Below, piece by piece: positions 12,824-23,311 of a stretch of 64,000 nt of DNA. The stretch's first letter is position 1. Each line of letters begins with the position of its first letter. Origin of the DNA: Leptoclinus maculatus (taxonomy: Eukaryota; Chordata; Actinopteri; Perciformes; Stichaeidae); NCBI GenBank assembly GCA_032191485.1, contig JAVDOI010000010.1, positions 956,501-1,020,500 of the forward strand. The letters are read 5' to 3'. The notes under the pieces are model-generated. The model saw only the letters and a program-made list of their open reading frames with translations, was not told the origin of the DNA and ran no database searches. A program made the position numbers and the translations under genes.

Positions 12824-15020
12824 GACTCGACTATGTGGAGAGTGTTTGTGTGGTTTTGGTCCTTTTTGTTTACAGCAGAGAATATATAGCTCAAAATGGT
12901 CAAAGAGATGAAACATTTTTATATATTAGTAGATGCCGAGGAAATATGCAATATTTTGAAGTAACTCAGCCTCTGTTTAAATTGAACAACCCAGAAGTCA
13001 ATTTTGTTGCACAGTCAGGACCTCCACGAGAGGAAGTTGATCTTCTCTTAAAAATTTACATTTGGCAATTAAAAAAAAAAAAGATCCACTCTATTTTAAT
13101 GTATACCTATATTTAACAAGAATAACGCGTAAGCTCACACGTGTTAACTACATTTACTCAAAACACCACACTGAACATCACCTTCAACAGAGGAAACTGT
13201 TTTGAAAACGAAATTCATATTTAACACTTTCAAAGTGTCACAAGTCGTCTTCTCGGACCTGTGGTATTTGTCCAAATTCATAATTTTGCCACCCCTGGAA
13301 ATGTTGTTAGCTCAATAGCTAGCTAGCAGACATTCCCTGTAATTATCATATTACAGTTGGAGTTTATTTTGATCTATTTTTGTTGCAAAAACTCCTGAGC
13401 ACTTGTACAGTGAAATGTGTATCTGGAGCCAAATATCACCTCGAGGCTAAGGACGGGAGAGACACTAAAGGGACAGATACAACAGAAGGGGACACAGACG
13501 TAAGCCTTATTGTCATAGGCAAAAGTAGCTAACTAGCATTAGCAACATTTCTTACAGAAAACAGCATTTGCTATTTCGTAAGAACAGATTCAAGCCGCTG
13601 TAATTACTAACTTGTGTTTCTAAAAAAAAAAAAACTATGTATCAAAAAAATATATTTGTGTGAGAAAATGCCGCTTTGTCACATTTTCTACAAACACAAG
13701 TTACTTTGTATACACATGATCAGCTGTTTGGATGCTGCTGCAAATTCCGCTCTGCAAGTGCTCCGAGGTTTTGAAACGTAAACTGTAGTCACGCAGACAA
13801 TAAACCAACAGACCGGCGATCTAAAAGCAGATTAAGAATATCGAACAGCGCACAATTCCCACAATCTCCCAGTAAGCCACTAAACTGTTGTTGTTTTGGA
13901 TTCGCATTCATGACTGTAGCTGCTATGAAGCTCTTATTCAGGTATTACTAATATGATTTTAACCAAAGCTAACATTTGCTCATAACTTTTTCCGACATTT
14001 TGAAAATTTAAGGCAAAACTATTCGGAAGTCAGCATTATGAATGGATAATAATTTCTAATGTTTGGAATTTATTTATTTATTAATGAGTTGTGTGATCAA
14101 TGAAATGATTCATTTGATCGAATGGCTCTGTGCTGTATGTGATGATGAAAATATGGCCCCTGGTTAAAATAGTATCAAGTGTATTCAGGTCGTGACATGA
14201 ATAAATAAAATCGTATTGTCCAATATGTACTACTACTAATATGAAGAAATATGCTGAAATGGTTATTATGTGAACGGCTACAATTTCTAATTAATTTGTC
14301 AAACATAGCACATTTCAAGTTTAACTTGTATCGGTTACAAAGAAGAGCAGTGTGTACTAATAATCCCTGAATTATGTGCCTGATTTTGATTGTTGTCCGC
14401 ACACTGAATCTCTTTAGGCCATTTAATTTGATCTGATGGATGTGGATTGGAAGAGCGTGAATGCACTGAAAGCTCATTTTGTAATCAACTGTGTAAAGTA
14501 CTTTGAGGCTGTGAAATATATGTGAAGCTAATTATTTTTACCTATTTTTTGTAATGTATTTATATTGAAAGACCATTTCAGTGACTCTCATGACAGCCAT
14601 AACAAGATATGATCAAATTATATAAATATACTGTGTTCATTTTTATATAAAAGACTTTCCTTGAGGACCTGATTGTCTGTATTGCATTTAGGTTGATTGT
14701 TTCATGGATTGTTTTATGAAATGGTAATAAAACTCTTTTCCATATTTGTGGGTTTTCCAACTCTTAGAACAGTTCAAATAGTTGGATGACAAATGTTTTG
14801 GATTATTTTGAAAGAATTTAGCGAGGCTTTATAACCGTTAACACATTGCCATTAACTTATTTGAACATTTATAGAGATGGTTGTGAATATACTTTACAGT
14901 AAAATGTACAACTGTGCAGTGTCTCTCCATTTTCACATTAGCTGATTTGACCTCATTACAAGGCAGTCACTGTTAAGTCTCTCTCTCTCTGAGTCCGTGT
15001 ATAAAAAATAAAACAGGACA
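12824..15020 (+). other. 3' untranslated region of the sodium channel gene (extent uncertain)
   Basis: The AT-rich, non-coding sequence after the TGA contains several AATAAA hexamers: 13799-13804, near 14199-14207, near 14732 and near 15006. The last is followed by a GT-rich stretch (GTGTGTCTCTATGAGTGTTTTT). Long 3' UTRs are normal for Nav genes, but which site is used cannot be told from sequence alone. Confidence 0.5.
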
Positions 15021-17040
15021 GATGTGCACAAACCTCTGCAGCTCCATGGCTGTGTGTCTCTATGAGTGTTTTTAAGGCTTGAATTTTTCTATAATGCCTC
15101 CACAAATGCAGTACATCAACGTAGCTGGAACAATCTGTGCCGATTGATACGTTACAGAGTCGAGGCTTACACGCAAAGACACATTAGTGCTGCTGCATGA
15201 TTAACCGCCGGAACATCTACAAAAAAACAACAACAATAACAAACAGTGCTCAGCCATTTTGGCATTTGTGTGTGTTGTCTGTCTCTTAGGGAGAATCAGG
15301 GCGTTGTATTACCCAAAACATTTTTTGTTGTGTTCTGATTTCAAGTCGATAATCGAGCACTCTCACATTTTCAGTTTGGAAAAAAATAAATCATCAAGGG
15401 TGCCAATTTGGATTTAGCCCCAAAGAGATTTCCTCTCTCTGGTTGTCGGGGTGGTCAAATCCAACTCTGACCAGCTGGGATAGAAGGATAATCTGTGTGT
15501 CGGAAAAAAAAATCACTTGTTTTAATTACACACGCACAGACACACGTATGCACACACTCTCTCTTTTTCTCTCTCTCTCTCTGTCAAAAACACACGGACA
15601 TACAGTACACATGGACATACATGCATTAACACGACTACCACACACACACATGACTATACTTCTGCCATCCATCCCCATAATAGACAGATGCTTACTTTGA
15701 ATTTAATTTGGGTTCGTGCGAGAAGTGCCAGAAAAATGTGACTTGACTGAATGTGACTTGGTAATTGATCTGAATTTTAAGCGTTTGGACATGTGGCGGA
15801 GATTAAAGCCTCATCAGAGAGAGCAAACATTTTTAAAAAGATTAAAAAGGCACTATGTCTAATTACAAAATGCACCAGCACACAGTGAAAATGCAGCAAT
15901 GTCAATGTAATGCATTACAAATCGTCTACATATAATGTAGATGTGCTAAACTCTAATGCAAAGACATTTGATGAATTGCGTGTTCTGTGTGTGCCATTTA
16001 TTCAAATAACGTTTAGTAAAAGCGAAGGTCGTGTGTCACATTCGAGTCGAGTCATCATCAGTCAAATAGGTCAGTGGGAATGTAATTCTTCTTTGTCAAC
16101 ATAATCTCTGTGTCTTTAAATCTGCCAATTGGGATTATTTTTTTATTTTTATTATTTGAAGACTTAATTTAGTAAGAAAATATACCAGTTAATGCAAAAT
16201 CAGTTTGCATTGTTTTAAGGGGAAGATGGACTCATTGTGGGTTTTTTTTTTTTAATCTTTGACTAGTTTTTGCCATTTGTTGTAGTGGTTTTTATGGAAG
16301 CCTATTTATGCCAAAAAAAGAACGCAAACACACCAAAAACATTTTATATTGATTTAAAATCTGATTTTATCACCTTTTATGACCTTGTGTCTTCTTGTGA
16401 TGGAAATGCAATACATTCAAACTTGCGTTCCAGTGATTAGGAGACTATATAAGGTTTATTGGCTACTTTTACTAAAATTCTAATTCAACATTACGCTTAC
16501 CTTGCGCGTTAGCTGGTATATGTATTTGCAATTTTGTTAGCCCTGTGCTGCTGTTTGGCTGTTGGTGATGAAAATCGAGTAAAAATCGAGGTTGGCCTCA
16601 CTAAAAGGGCTGAGAATCCGAAAAAAAAGAAGAGTAGAGGAAATAGCCTTTTTAACCCTTTAAGTACACAAGGGCCCTTCTGTCATTCAATATGCACTGC
16701 GGGGATTTACTTGGTGTCATGGTGGCTGACGCTGCCCAGATGGTCTGATGAGGCACTATCTAATTACTTTTCCCATGGTTCCTCTCTTTCTGATGAATAA
16801 CTACTGGGCCCTCTCTTTTAGAAAGCCTTCACTGCCACCATCAGGGGATTTATGCATCTACAGAAGAGATACTCTGGCTGTGTGTAAATCTGGAGCGAGA
16901 CAAAAGACTGTTAAGAGGTCAATGACAAGAAATACATGCAATTAAATAGAGAGCTTTCTATTTTTATTTTTTACTTTACATGTTGATTGTGTTACTAATT
17001 AGTTAATTTGAGGCAGATTTGGAAAGAAATTATGAAATGT
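15021..17040. other. intergenic, sodium channel to zinc-finger gene A
   Basis: No gene is recognised. The stretch has a mixed CT/CA low-complexity run near 15553-15640 and several A or T runs. The open frames (for example 15443-15700) follow the simple repeats and are not credible genes. Confidence 0.6.
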
Positions 17041-17062
17041 TGTTATATTACAGTTGATGGTT

Positions 17063-17298
17063 GCCGGAAGTGAAATGTAAGTTGCAGACGGTTGGTGGCG
17101 GTGAAGAGACCGGATGTCAAAGTTGTCTACCGAAATATAGAACACGAAGAAGTAAAGTCAGGAAGTGGTGTTTAGCTGCAGCGAGGTGCTGGATTAGCTA
17201 AAAACTCATTTTCCCAGCTAGTCACTGCTGGAGAAAGATTGGGAAAACATTCCTCAGTGTCATCGCAACTGTCTTAGCTCTTCGGGGGAATGAAATGG
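17063..17298 (+). promoter_or_regulatory. candidate promoter / first exon of zinc-finger gene A
   Basis: GCCGGAAGTG at 17063-17072 is a consensus ETS/GABP site of the kind found at TATA-less vertebrate start sites. It is followed by about 220 bp without repeats ending in ATG AAA TGG at 17290-17298 and a GTAACG donor. That tiny exon would join in frame to an AG|GGC acceptor at 18082 and give MKW-GPLPLSS. The start assignment is tentative, because the paralogue needs a different phase. Confidence 0.35.
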
Positions 17299-18081
17299 GT
17301 AACGTTTTGTATTTTTCTGGGGTCATGTCGGTTTGTTTTGATGTTGTTAGCGTGCCTGCTAACAGCAACTTCCTAGTTTTGACTTATTAAACTAATAAAG
17401 TCATAATGAGATGTAATCGCAGTTTGCACTATATTTATTTAATTTGGGGCGAATGGAGAAGAATGAATATAAGATAACGTTTAAAGTTTTCTATTAGTTG
17501 AGAAACAGTTTTTGTTGTGCACCTATATAGCCCATCATACCATAACTATTTATAATACACAAGTGGGCTGACAGTGTTTGATCTATTATCAAACTGGGAT
17601 ACTCAAAATACTAACAATGGGTAACCCAAATACAAAAAAGAATATGAATGAACCTAAATGATAACTTTACTCTTTTTTTTTAAGGGCTATATCTAACTGA
17701 ACCTCGTTTTTTCTTTAGATTTTGTTAACCAAGTAAATGTAACATCAACAGGCTAAGACAACTGTCACATTCTATACTAATGCTGCATGTCTGCTATTGT
17801 TGTAGCACCCTATGTTGTTTGTATGACTGCTGCCTCATCATACAGTATGTGTGTGCAAAAAGATGAACAGGCCACTTAGTTTGTGTGATTGTATGACCTG
17901 TCTGCTGAAAGGAGCCTGTGTTTTCATCACTTCTTCTCTCAGTACATCTCTCTGCCAACATTTGTGAGACTGTTCATTATGCTGTAGATGCTTTATGTTT
18001 CTGGTGTGCCCGCGTACTTTAAGTGCAATATTCTTAAGCATGAATAATCAATGCTACAGTCACCTGCTCCCCCTTCCAGAG

Positions 18082-21000
18082 GGCCCCCTGCCCCTGTCCT
18101 CGCTGAGGCTCCTGGTCCCACCTCTGAGGGTGATGACGTCGGTGATGTGGAAGGTGGTTCGTCTGAGGAGCATCACGCATTATGGGATGGTGGAGGAGTT
18201 TGTGTCCATGGTAACTGAAGCGATCCCTGACATCCTGACTGACAGACAGATGAGATTGCTCACTCTGGGCTTAAGAGCAAAGGTGAGAGGTAGAGATGAA
18301 CCATATATTTCATTTTCACAAGGATTATATTATATAACTTTCTGCACTTTCAAACATTAAAAGCAAAGATGATGGAGCATCTACATATCTTTTCAAATAT
18401 GTAGACAGTACACCGGATTGCAATCCGATTGTATTGTTTGTAGCTACACAGGGGGATTCTTGAGTTTTCTTGACTCCTGCTTGATGACTTTTCCAGATGA
18501 CGTTACAGATGTTACGTTCTGAACAGTCAGAGGATCTCAGAAGTGTTAAAACACTCTTGAACAGCCTCCTGCCATCGAGCGCAAAACAGGTGTGTGACTT
18601 TTTTTTTTAAATCTTGGACATTTCTGTCTGTTTAAGAAGCGTTCTGTTTATATATTTAGGCGTGTGTATTTTCCTTTACAGGTTCATCCAGGAAATGAAG
18701 CTCTTGAAGCCAACTTCGTCAGGCTTGTTCAAAGACTCCTGGAGGACCCGAAAGAGAGAGAGCACTTCCTCAAGGTGCGTCTCTGCTTTCACCTCATTTT
18801 CACTTTGGACATTAAACGGAGCAATTTGTTTGATTTGTTCCGTGATGCAGTAACACGAGGTTTGGGTTGAAATGTTCCACTACACAGAATGTGTTTCCTG
18901 TGGAGTTCGGGCATGACTTTGATACGGCTCTGGAGACACTGGTTTGTGAGTTCTTCACCAGACTGGAGGAGTTGCTGCTTATACCAGACTTTAAGCAGGT
19001 AAAACCTTACACCATAGACATTTCAGTTTACAAAGCATTTCCAGAGATTGATTGATTGTTTCCAGTCCATCAAAATGATACCTTTATTTGTTTGATAAAG
19101 ACCGCAGTGTGGATGAGTGATACACCCTCTGTGCTAGAGGAGTACATGCAGTGTGTATCCAAAGAAGATGACCTTAAAGTACTGCTCAGAAGCAAGGCCC
19201 ACTGTGGTAAAATGGCCGAGATGGATACCGGTGGTAAGTCAGTGTGCCTGGGATACCAGCCAGGGGTTTAATGTGCATATTAGTGATATTAGTGTCAATT
19301 AGCTGATGATCCATTCACCAGAGAGTGATTTCTAAAGCAAAAATACCAAACAGTTGCTGGTTCCAGCTCGTCAAATGTGAGGATTTTTTTTCTTCTCTTT
19401 TAATTTTTTTTAAATATCATTATAAATTAAAATCTTCCAAGGTGGTCGGTTATTGTTATTGACATTGTTCACTATTTACTGACATTTGTAGACAAAATGG
19501 TTTAACAATTAAAGTTACTGTGAGGAACTTTTAACTGGTTGTGAAAGTGGGAGGAGGAGGGCTCCACGCCTGGCAGCGTCCCCTCCTCTGGCCAATAGCA
19601 GAGCTTCGTCTCGTTGGGAGCCAACACCGCCACCTGCTGGAGGCCCGTGCTGTATGGCTAGGCCCGCTGGAGGCAAGGGCGGCCCAGGAGAGCCCAAGAA
19701 CAAAACCAGGACTGAGCGGAGCAGACTGTCAGACCCTGCTGCAGTAAAATAAGAGGTTTTCTAAAAGGGAATCTGGTGCTCGGAAACACTACCACAGAGA
19801 CAGCTCAAATCAACACAAAATGAAAGTTCCTTGTAGTAGCTTTAATTGAAAAAACAATCAACGGATTAATTGAATGTGACAATAATTTTTGTTTGCAGAT
19901 ATATTTCAGACAATTCGAAAAGTATCAATTTGTACCAAATGTAAATGAATAAATCTCTCACTTTTTAAATTTCTCTTTTCAAACAGTGCCCTCTCCCTCG
20001 GAGCAGCGACTCTTCTCATCATTATCTCTCCCTCCTTCACTGCGAGAGACCACAGCCAAAGATGCAGAATCTAACGCAGAAACATTTCAGAACCAAAGAG
20101 AATCTGATGGGATTCCTCCCCAGGACGCAGGAGATGTGGGGATACACGATGCCAGATGGCCATCTGAGGAGGAAACAAACACTCGGTACAGCAGTAATGC
20201 AGAACAAATAAGCGGAGGGAAATGCAATGACAGCATTCCTGATGTTCGTGTTGTGGAGGAGTGTGATGACGAGGCGTCAGACACCCGCCGAGCTCCCTCT
20301 ACATCCACTGAGAGTCTTGTATCGTCCGGCTCTGTGATTGGCCCTCCACGGCGGAGAGTTGCGCAGAAATGCGCTCAGTGTGGAAAGTGCTTCATTTACC
20401 GCTACGAACTCCTGGAGCATCAGAGGCTGCACACTGGAGAAAACCCTTACAAGTGCTCTCAGTGCGGAAAGGCCTTTAGGAGGACCTCTGACCTGTCATC
20501 TCACAGGCGGACACAGTGCACGAAAGCGGCTTATATTTGCATCAAATGCGGGAATAGCTTCCAATCAGCGCAGGACAAATGCAGACACCAGTGCGTTGGT
20601 GTCCTACGGTTTGACTGTTCTCTGTGCGGAAAAAGCTTTAAGACGATGCACTTGTTGGGTAAGCACGAGCTGACTCACAGCCAGAGCCGTATCTTCACGT
20701 GCAGACAGTGTGGGGAAGTGTGCCCCAGTATGAGTGAGCTGAGATCCCACCAGAAGACTCATCCTCCCGAGCTGTCCAATCGGTGCACGCAGTGTGGGAA
20801 GTTTTTCCGCTCTGCTGCCTGTTTGACCGCCCACGAGCTGCGCCACAGGCAGCAGAGAACGCTGGTTTGTGTGCGCTGCGGCAAAGTCTTCAAGAACAAA
20901 AATGACCTGAGTCTCCACATGCGCAGTCACACGGGCGAGAGGCCGTTTCAGTGCACATACTGTGGGAAACGTTTCTCCGTGTCGGGAAACCTGAACGTCC

Positions 21001-21377
21001 ACATAAGGATCCACACCGGGGAGAAACCGTATCTGTGCTCCGACTGCGGCAAGGCTTTCGTTTCCGCCGGCGAGCTGCAGATACACAGGCGCACTCACAC
21101 GGGGGAAAGGCCGTACAAGTGCGTTGTGTGCGGGAGGGGATTCACCATGGCGAGCAAATTGACACTTCACATGCGCGTTCACACCGGAGAGCGTCCTTAC
21201 GTCTGTTGTGAGTGTGGGAAAGGTTTTTCACGTGGCAGCGAATTGAAAAAACACACCATGGGTCATACAGGGGTGCGACCCTACGCTTGTCAGATGTGTG
21301 CAAAGACGTACACATGCCACAATCACCTGAAGAGACACTTGAAAACTCACAGTGTAGTGCAAAACCAGACTGTCTAA
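18082..21377 (+). CDS. TINF2_N-like domain / C2H2 zinc-finger protein A (12 fingers)
   Basis: Exons: 18082-18282, 18497-18589, 18682-18774, 18888-18998, 19101-19233, 19987-21377 (TAA), giving 673 residues without the uncertain first exon. The first five exons encode an alpha-helical domain (SLRLLVPPLRVMTSVMWKVV, ITHYGMVEEFV, LGLRAK; later DTALETLVCEFFTRLEELL and SVLEEYMQCVS). Its pattern matches the N-terminal TRFH-like domain of the shelterin protein TIN2, where human has ALRFAAAASWQVV and LCMGLKAKV. The last exon holds an acidic/Ser-rich linker and 12 C2H2-type fingers from 20371 to 21351, many with TGE(R/K)P(Y/F) linkers. The likely role is a nuclear DNA-binding regulator; no target is inferable. 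It is a tandem paralogue of the gene at 23312-26582. Confidence 0.88.
19507..19847. mobile_element. MITE-like element with 26-bp inverted termini
   Basis: The left end 19507-19532 and the reverse complement of the right end 19822-19847 match at 21 of 26 bases; all five differences are transitions. Both ends read AATTAAAG inward from the tip and carry AGGAACTTT further in. The element is 341 bp with a GC-rich interior and no ORF of interest. It lies in the intron before the zinc-finger exon of gene A. TTAA occurs at both tips, so the target duplication could be TA or TTAA; I cannot fix the superfamily. Confidence 0.6.
19629..19640 (-). promoter_or_regulatory. CTCF-like core motif inside the MITE
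   Basis: GCCACCTGCTGG fits the 12-base CTCF core written in reverse orientation (GCCMYCTRSTGG) at every position. A 12-base match can occur by chance, and occupancy is unknown. Confidence 0.35.
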
Positions 21378-21619
21378 TTCCATCGATGACCATGTAACAT
21401 TTTATCTAATTAATGTTGTATTCATGCAACTAGCGTGTACTGATAGCGATGTTGATTTAATGCACTGTAGAAGAGGTTCCATACCACTCATTCTCTCTTG
21501 TAAGGAATATGTTCTTGTTTTTAATGAATGATTCCTGATCCTGCTTTGTCAGATCTGTTCTTTTTGTACCCTCTACTACATTTAAATGTATTACTTTTTG
21601 TTTCCTGACACCCTAAAAC

Positions 21620-21625
21620 AATAAA
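21620..21625 (+). promoter_or_regulatory. polyadenylation signal of zinc-finger gene A
   Basis: AATAAA lies 243 bases after the stop codon. It is followed within about 20-60 bases by a GT-rich downstream element (TGTGTTTGCTTGCGTGTGTT). This is the best candidate 3' end of the gene. Confidence 0.65.
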
Positions 21626-22316
21626 TTGCAACTACGCTATGTTGTACTCTGTGTTTGCTTGCGTGTGTTGCGTGTGTTGCGTGTGTTTACTGCAGCAAAA
21701 TGTGTACTTGAATCTAACATGAAAGATCCTGCAACGGTCGTGCACAATATTAATATTATATATTTGTGATCCTTGAATATAATTATATTGAATAACAAAT
21801 ACATTGCTCCCGTAATCCTGATAGGGTGGGTTGTAGACTTTTATTTTTATTTTATTGAACCTTCATTTATGCAGGATAATCCCATTGAGATTTTAAATCT
21901 CTTTTATAAGGAAGTAAAATTATAATCGTTTCAATGGCAAACTATTTTTTAAGTAGTTTTTGGAAATATATAGTCAAAACATTAATTTACAATTATGTGA
22001 TAATATGCGACATTAAAAACACAAGGGGTAAAAAGAAAACCTTTATCAGATTTAAACATTACTTTTTTTAAAGACTAAAGATTTAGTTATTTGGTTGTCC
22101 GGAAAGGCGGTGCATCTCATTTTGAAAGTAGGGTGAATTGGCATTGCCTCATCCGGGCTGCCCCGTAAAGCAAAACGAACCTCGCTGTTACAAACTGACA
22201 CCGACTGTTACACCGCTCCCCCTGAATGAACGTGTTTCAGGAAGAAGTTGGCGCCTGAAGCCCCGTATGCGGCTAGCTAACACGCCAACCGAAAGTATGA
22301 AAGATAGTCTTTTGTA
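21626..22316. other. intergenic between the two zinc-finger genes
   Basis: The first part is AT-rich with no recognised gene. From about 22100 the sequence becomes richer in G+C and CpG (GGGCTGCCCCG, TTGGCGCCTGAAGCCCCG), which would suit the promoter of the second zinc-finger gene. Confidence 0.5.
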
Positions 22317-22366
22317 ATGATATTTCTTTCCATCGTTATTAAAGAAATCCAAAATGAACGACACGG
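22317..22366 (+). other. candidate first coding exon of zinc-finger gene B
   Basis: ATG at 22317 opens 16 codons plus 2 nt up to a GTATGT donor at 22367. It joins in frame to 23312 to give ...NERH-G-VPLSSL. A second ATG at 22354 in another frame (MNDTG) would be a more typical start but cannot be joined in frame to the acceptor at 23310-23311. Low confidence. Confidence 0.3.
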
Positions 22367-23311
22367 GTATGTATTAGCTTGCTATGCTCGGCTAAACAGT
22401 ATATTTATCGCGTATGCAGCTAGCTGAATAGCTAAAGCGAAGGATTAGCCTAGGCTAAACAGGCCTCGACTAATCCCTGGAATAATAATTGTTTTTCCCA
22501 ATAATAAGCTGGTTTTACCAGGCAACACCAGCGGCCTCCTGGCTAGTCTGGTAACGATAACTTACGGTAACTCTGTGTCTCGTGTTTAATAACACCTTTC
22601 TGCTGGAAACGTTTTTTCTGCGGTCAAAAATGTTTTTTAAATGTATCAAACGCAACCTAACTGTTGGCACGTTTTGACTGATAGTTAGCAATAGCCAGTT
22701 TAATTTGAAATAAAGCTAACGGTTAACGTTATGTGTTCAAACTGGTCATGTGTTTGCTAACGTTACTCACTATAAGTTACCTCCTGTGCCATTTCGCAGT
22801 GTAAAAGTACCGATTGGGTTTATTTTAGTATATTAGTACTACCATAACGTTCAGAACTAACGTTAGCTATACAAATGCAGTGAGTGGTTGGAGCTAGACG
22901 TTTGAAAACAACCCTACTCTGGTGTACTTCCTACTCTCACGAGCCAGTTCACCACAGGGATGGAGACAGGAGGAACGAGAACAGAGCGCGCGGGTTTCTG
23001 TGGCTGTACTGACTTTAAAGTGAGATGCTGTACTGATTAGAAAATGTATTGCTTGTCTTCAATTAGCACTGGAGTCTATTCCCCCTCCTGCTAAAAACAA
23101 GTACTCGGATACTCATAAGTACGCCAATAAGAACTAGTATGAATGAATATTTGCATATAACACAAAATCCAATCTTTCAACGTTAAAACACAACACATGT
23201 CACATAATAATTGACCTCCGGGTATATGTAGCAGCAGCCACACAGTACAAGGTATCACCTTGCTTTTTTACGTTTATTTGACCCAATCTAATTTATTTTT
23301 GAAGAATTCAG

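Noticed and set aside
20604..21182. 192-residue minus-strand frame opposite the gene A fingers
   Set aside because: Antisense shadow of the finger repeat, with the same 28-residue period and no independent motif.
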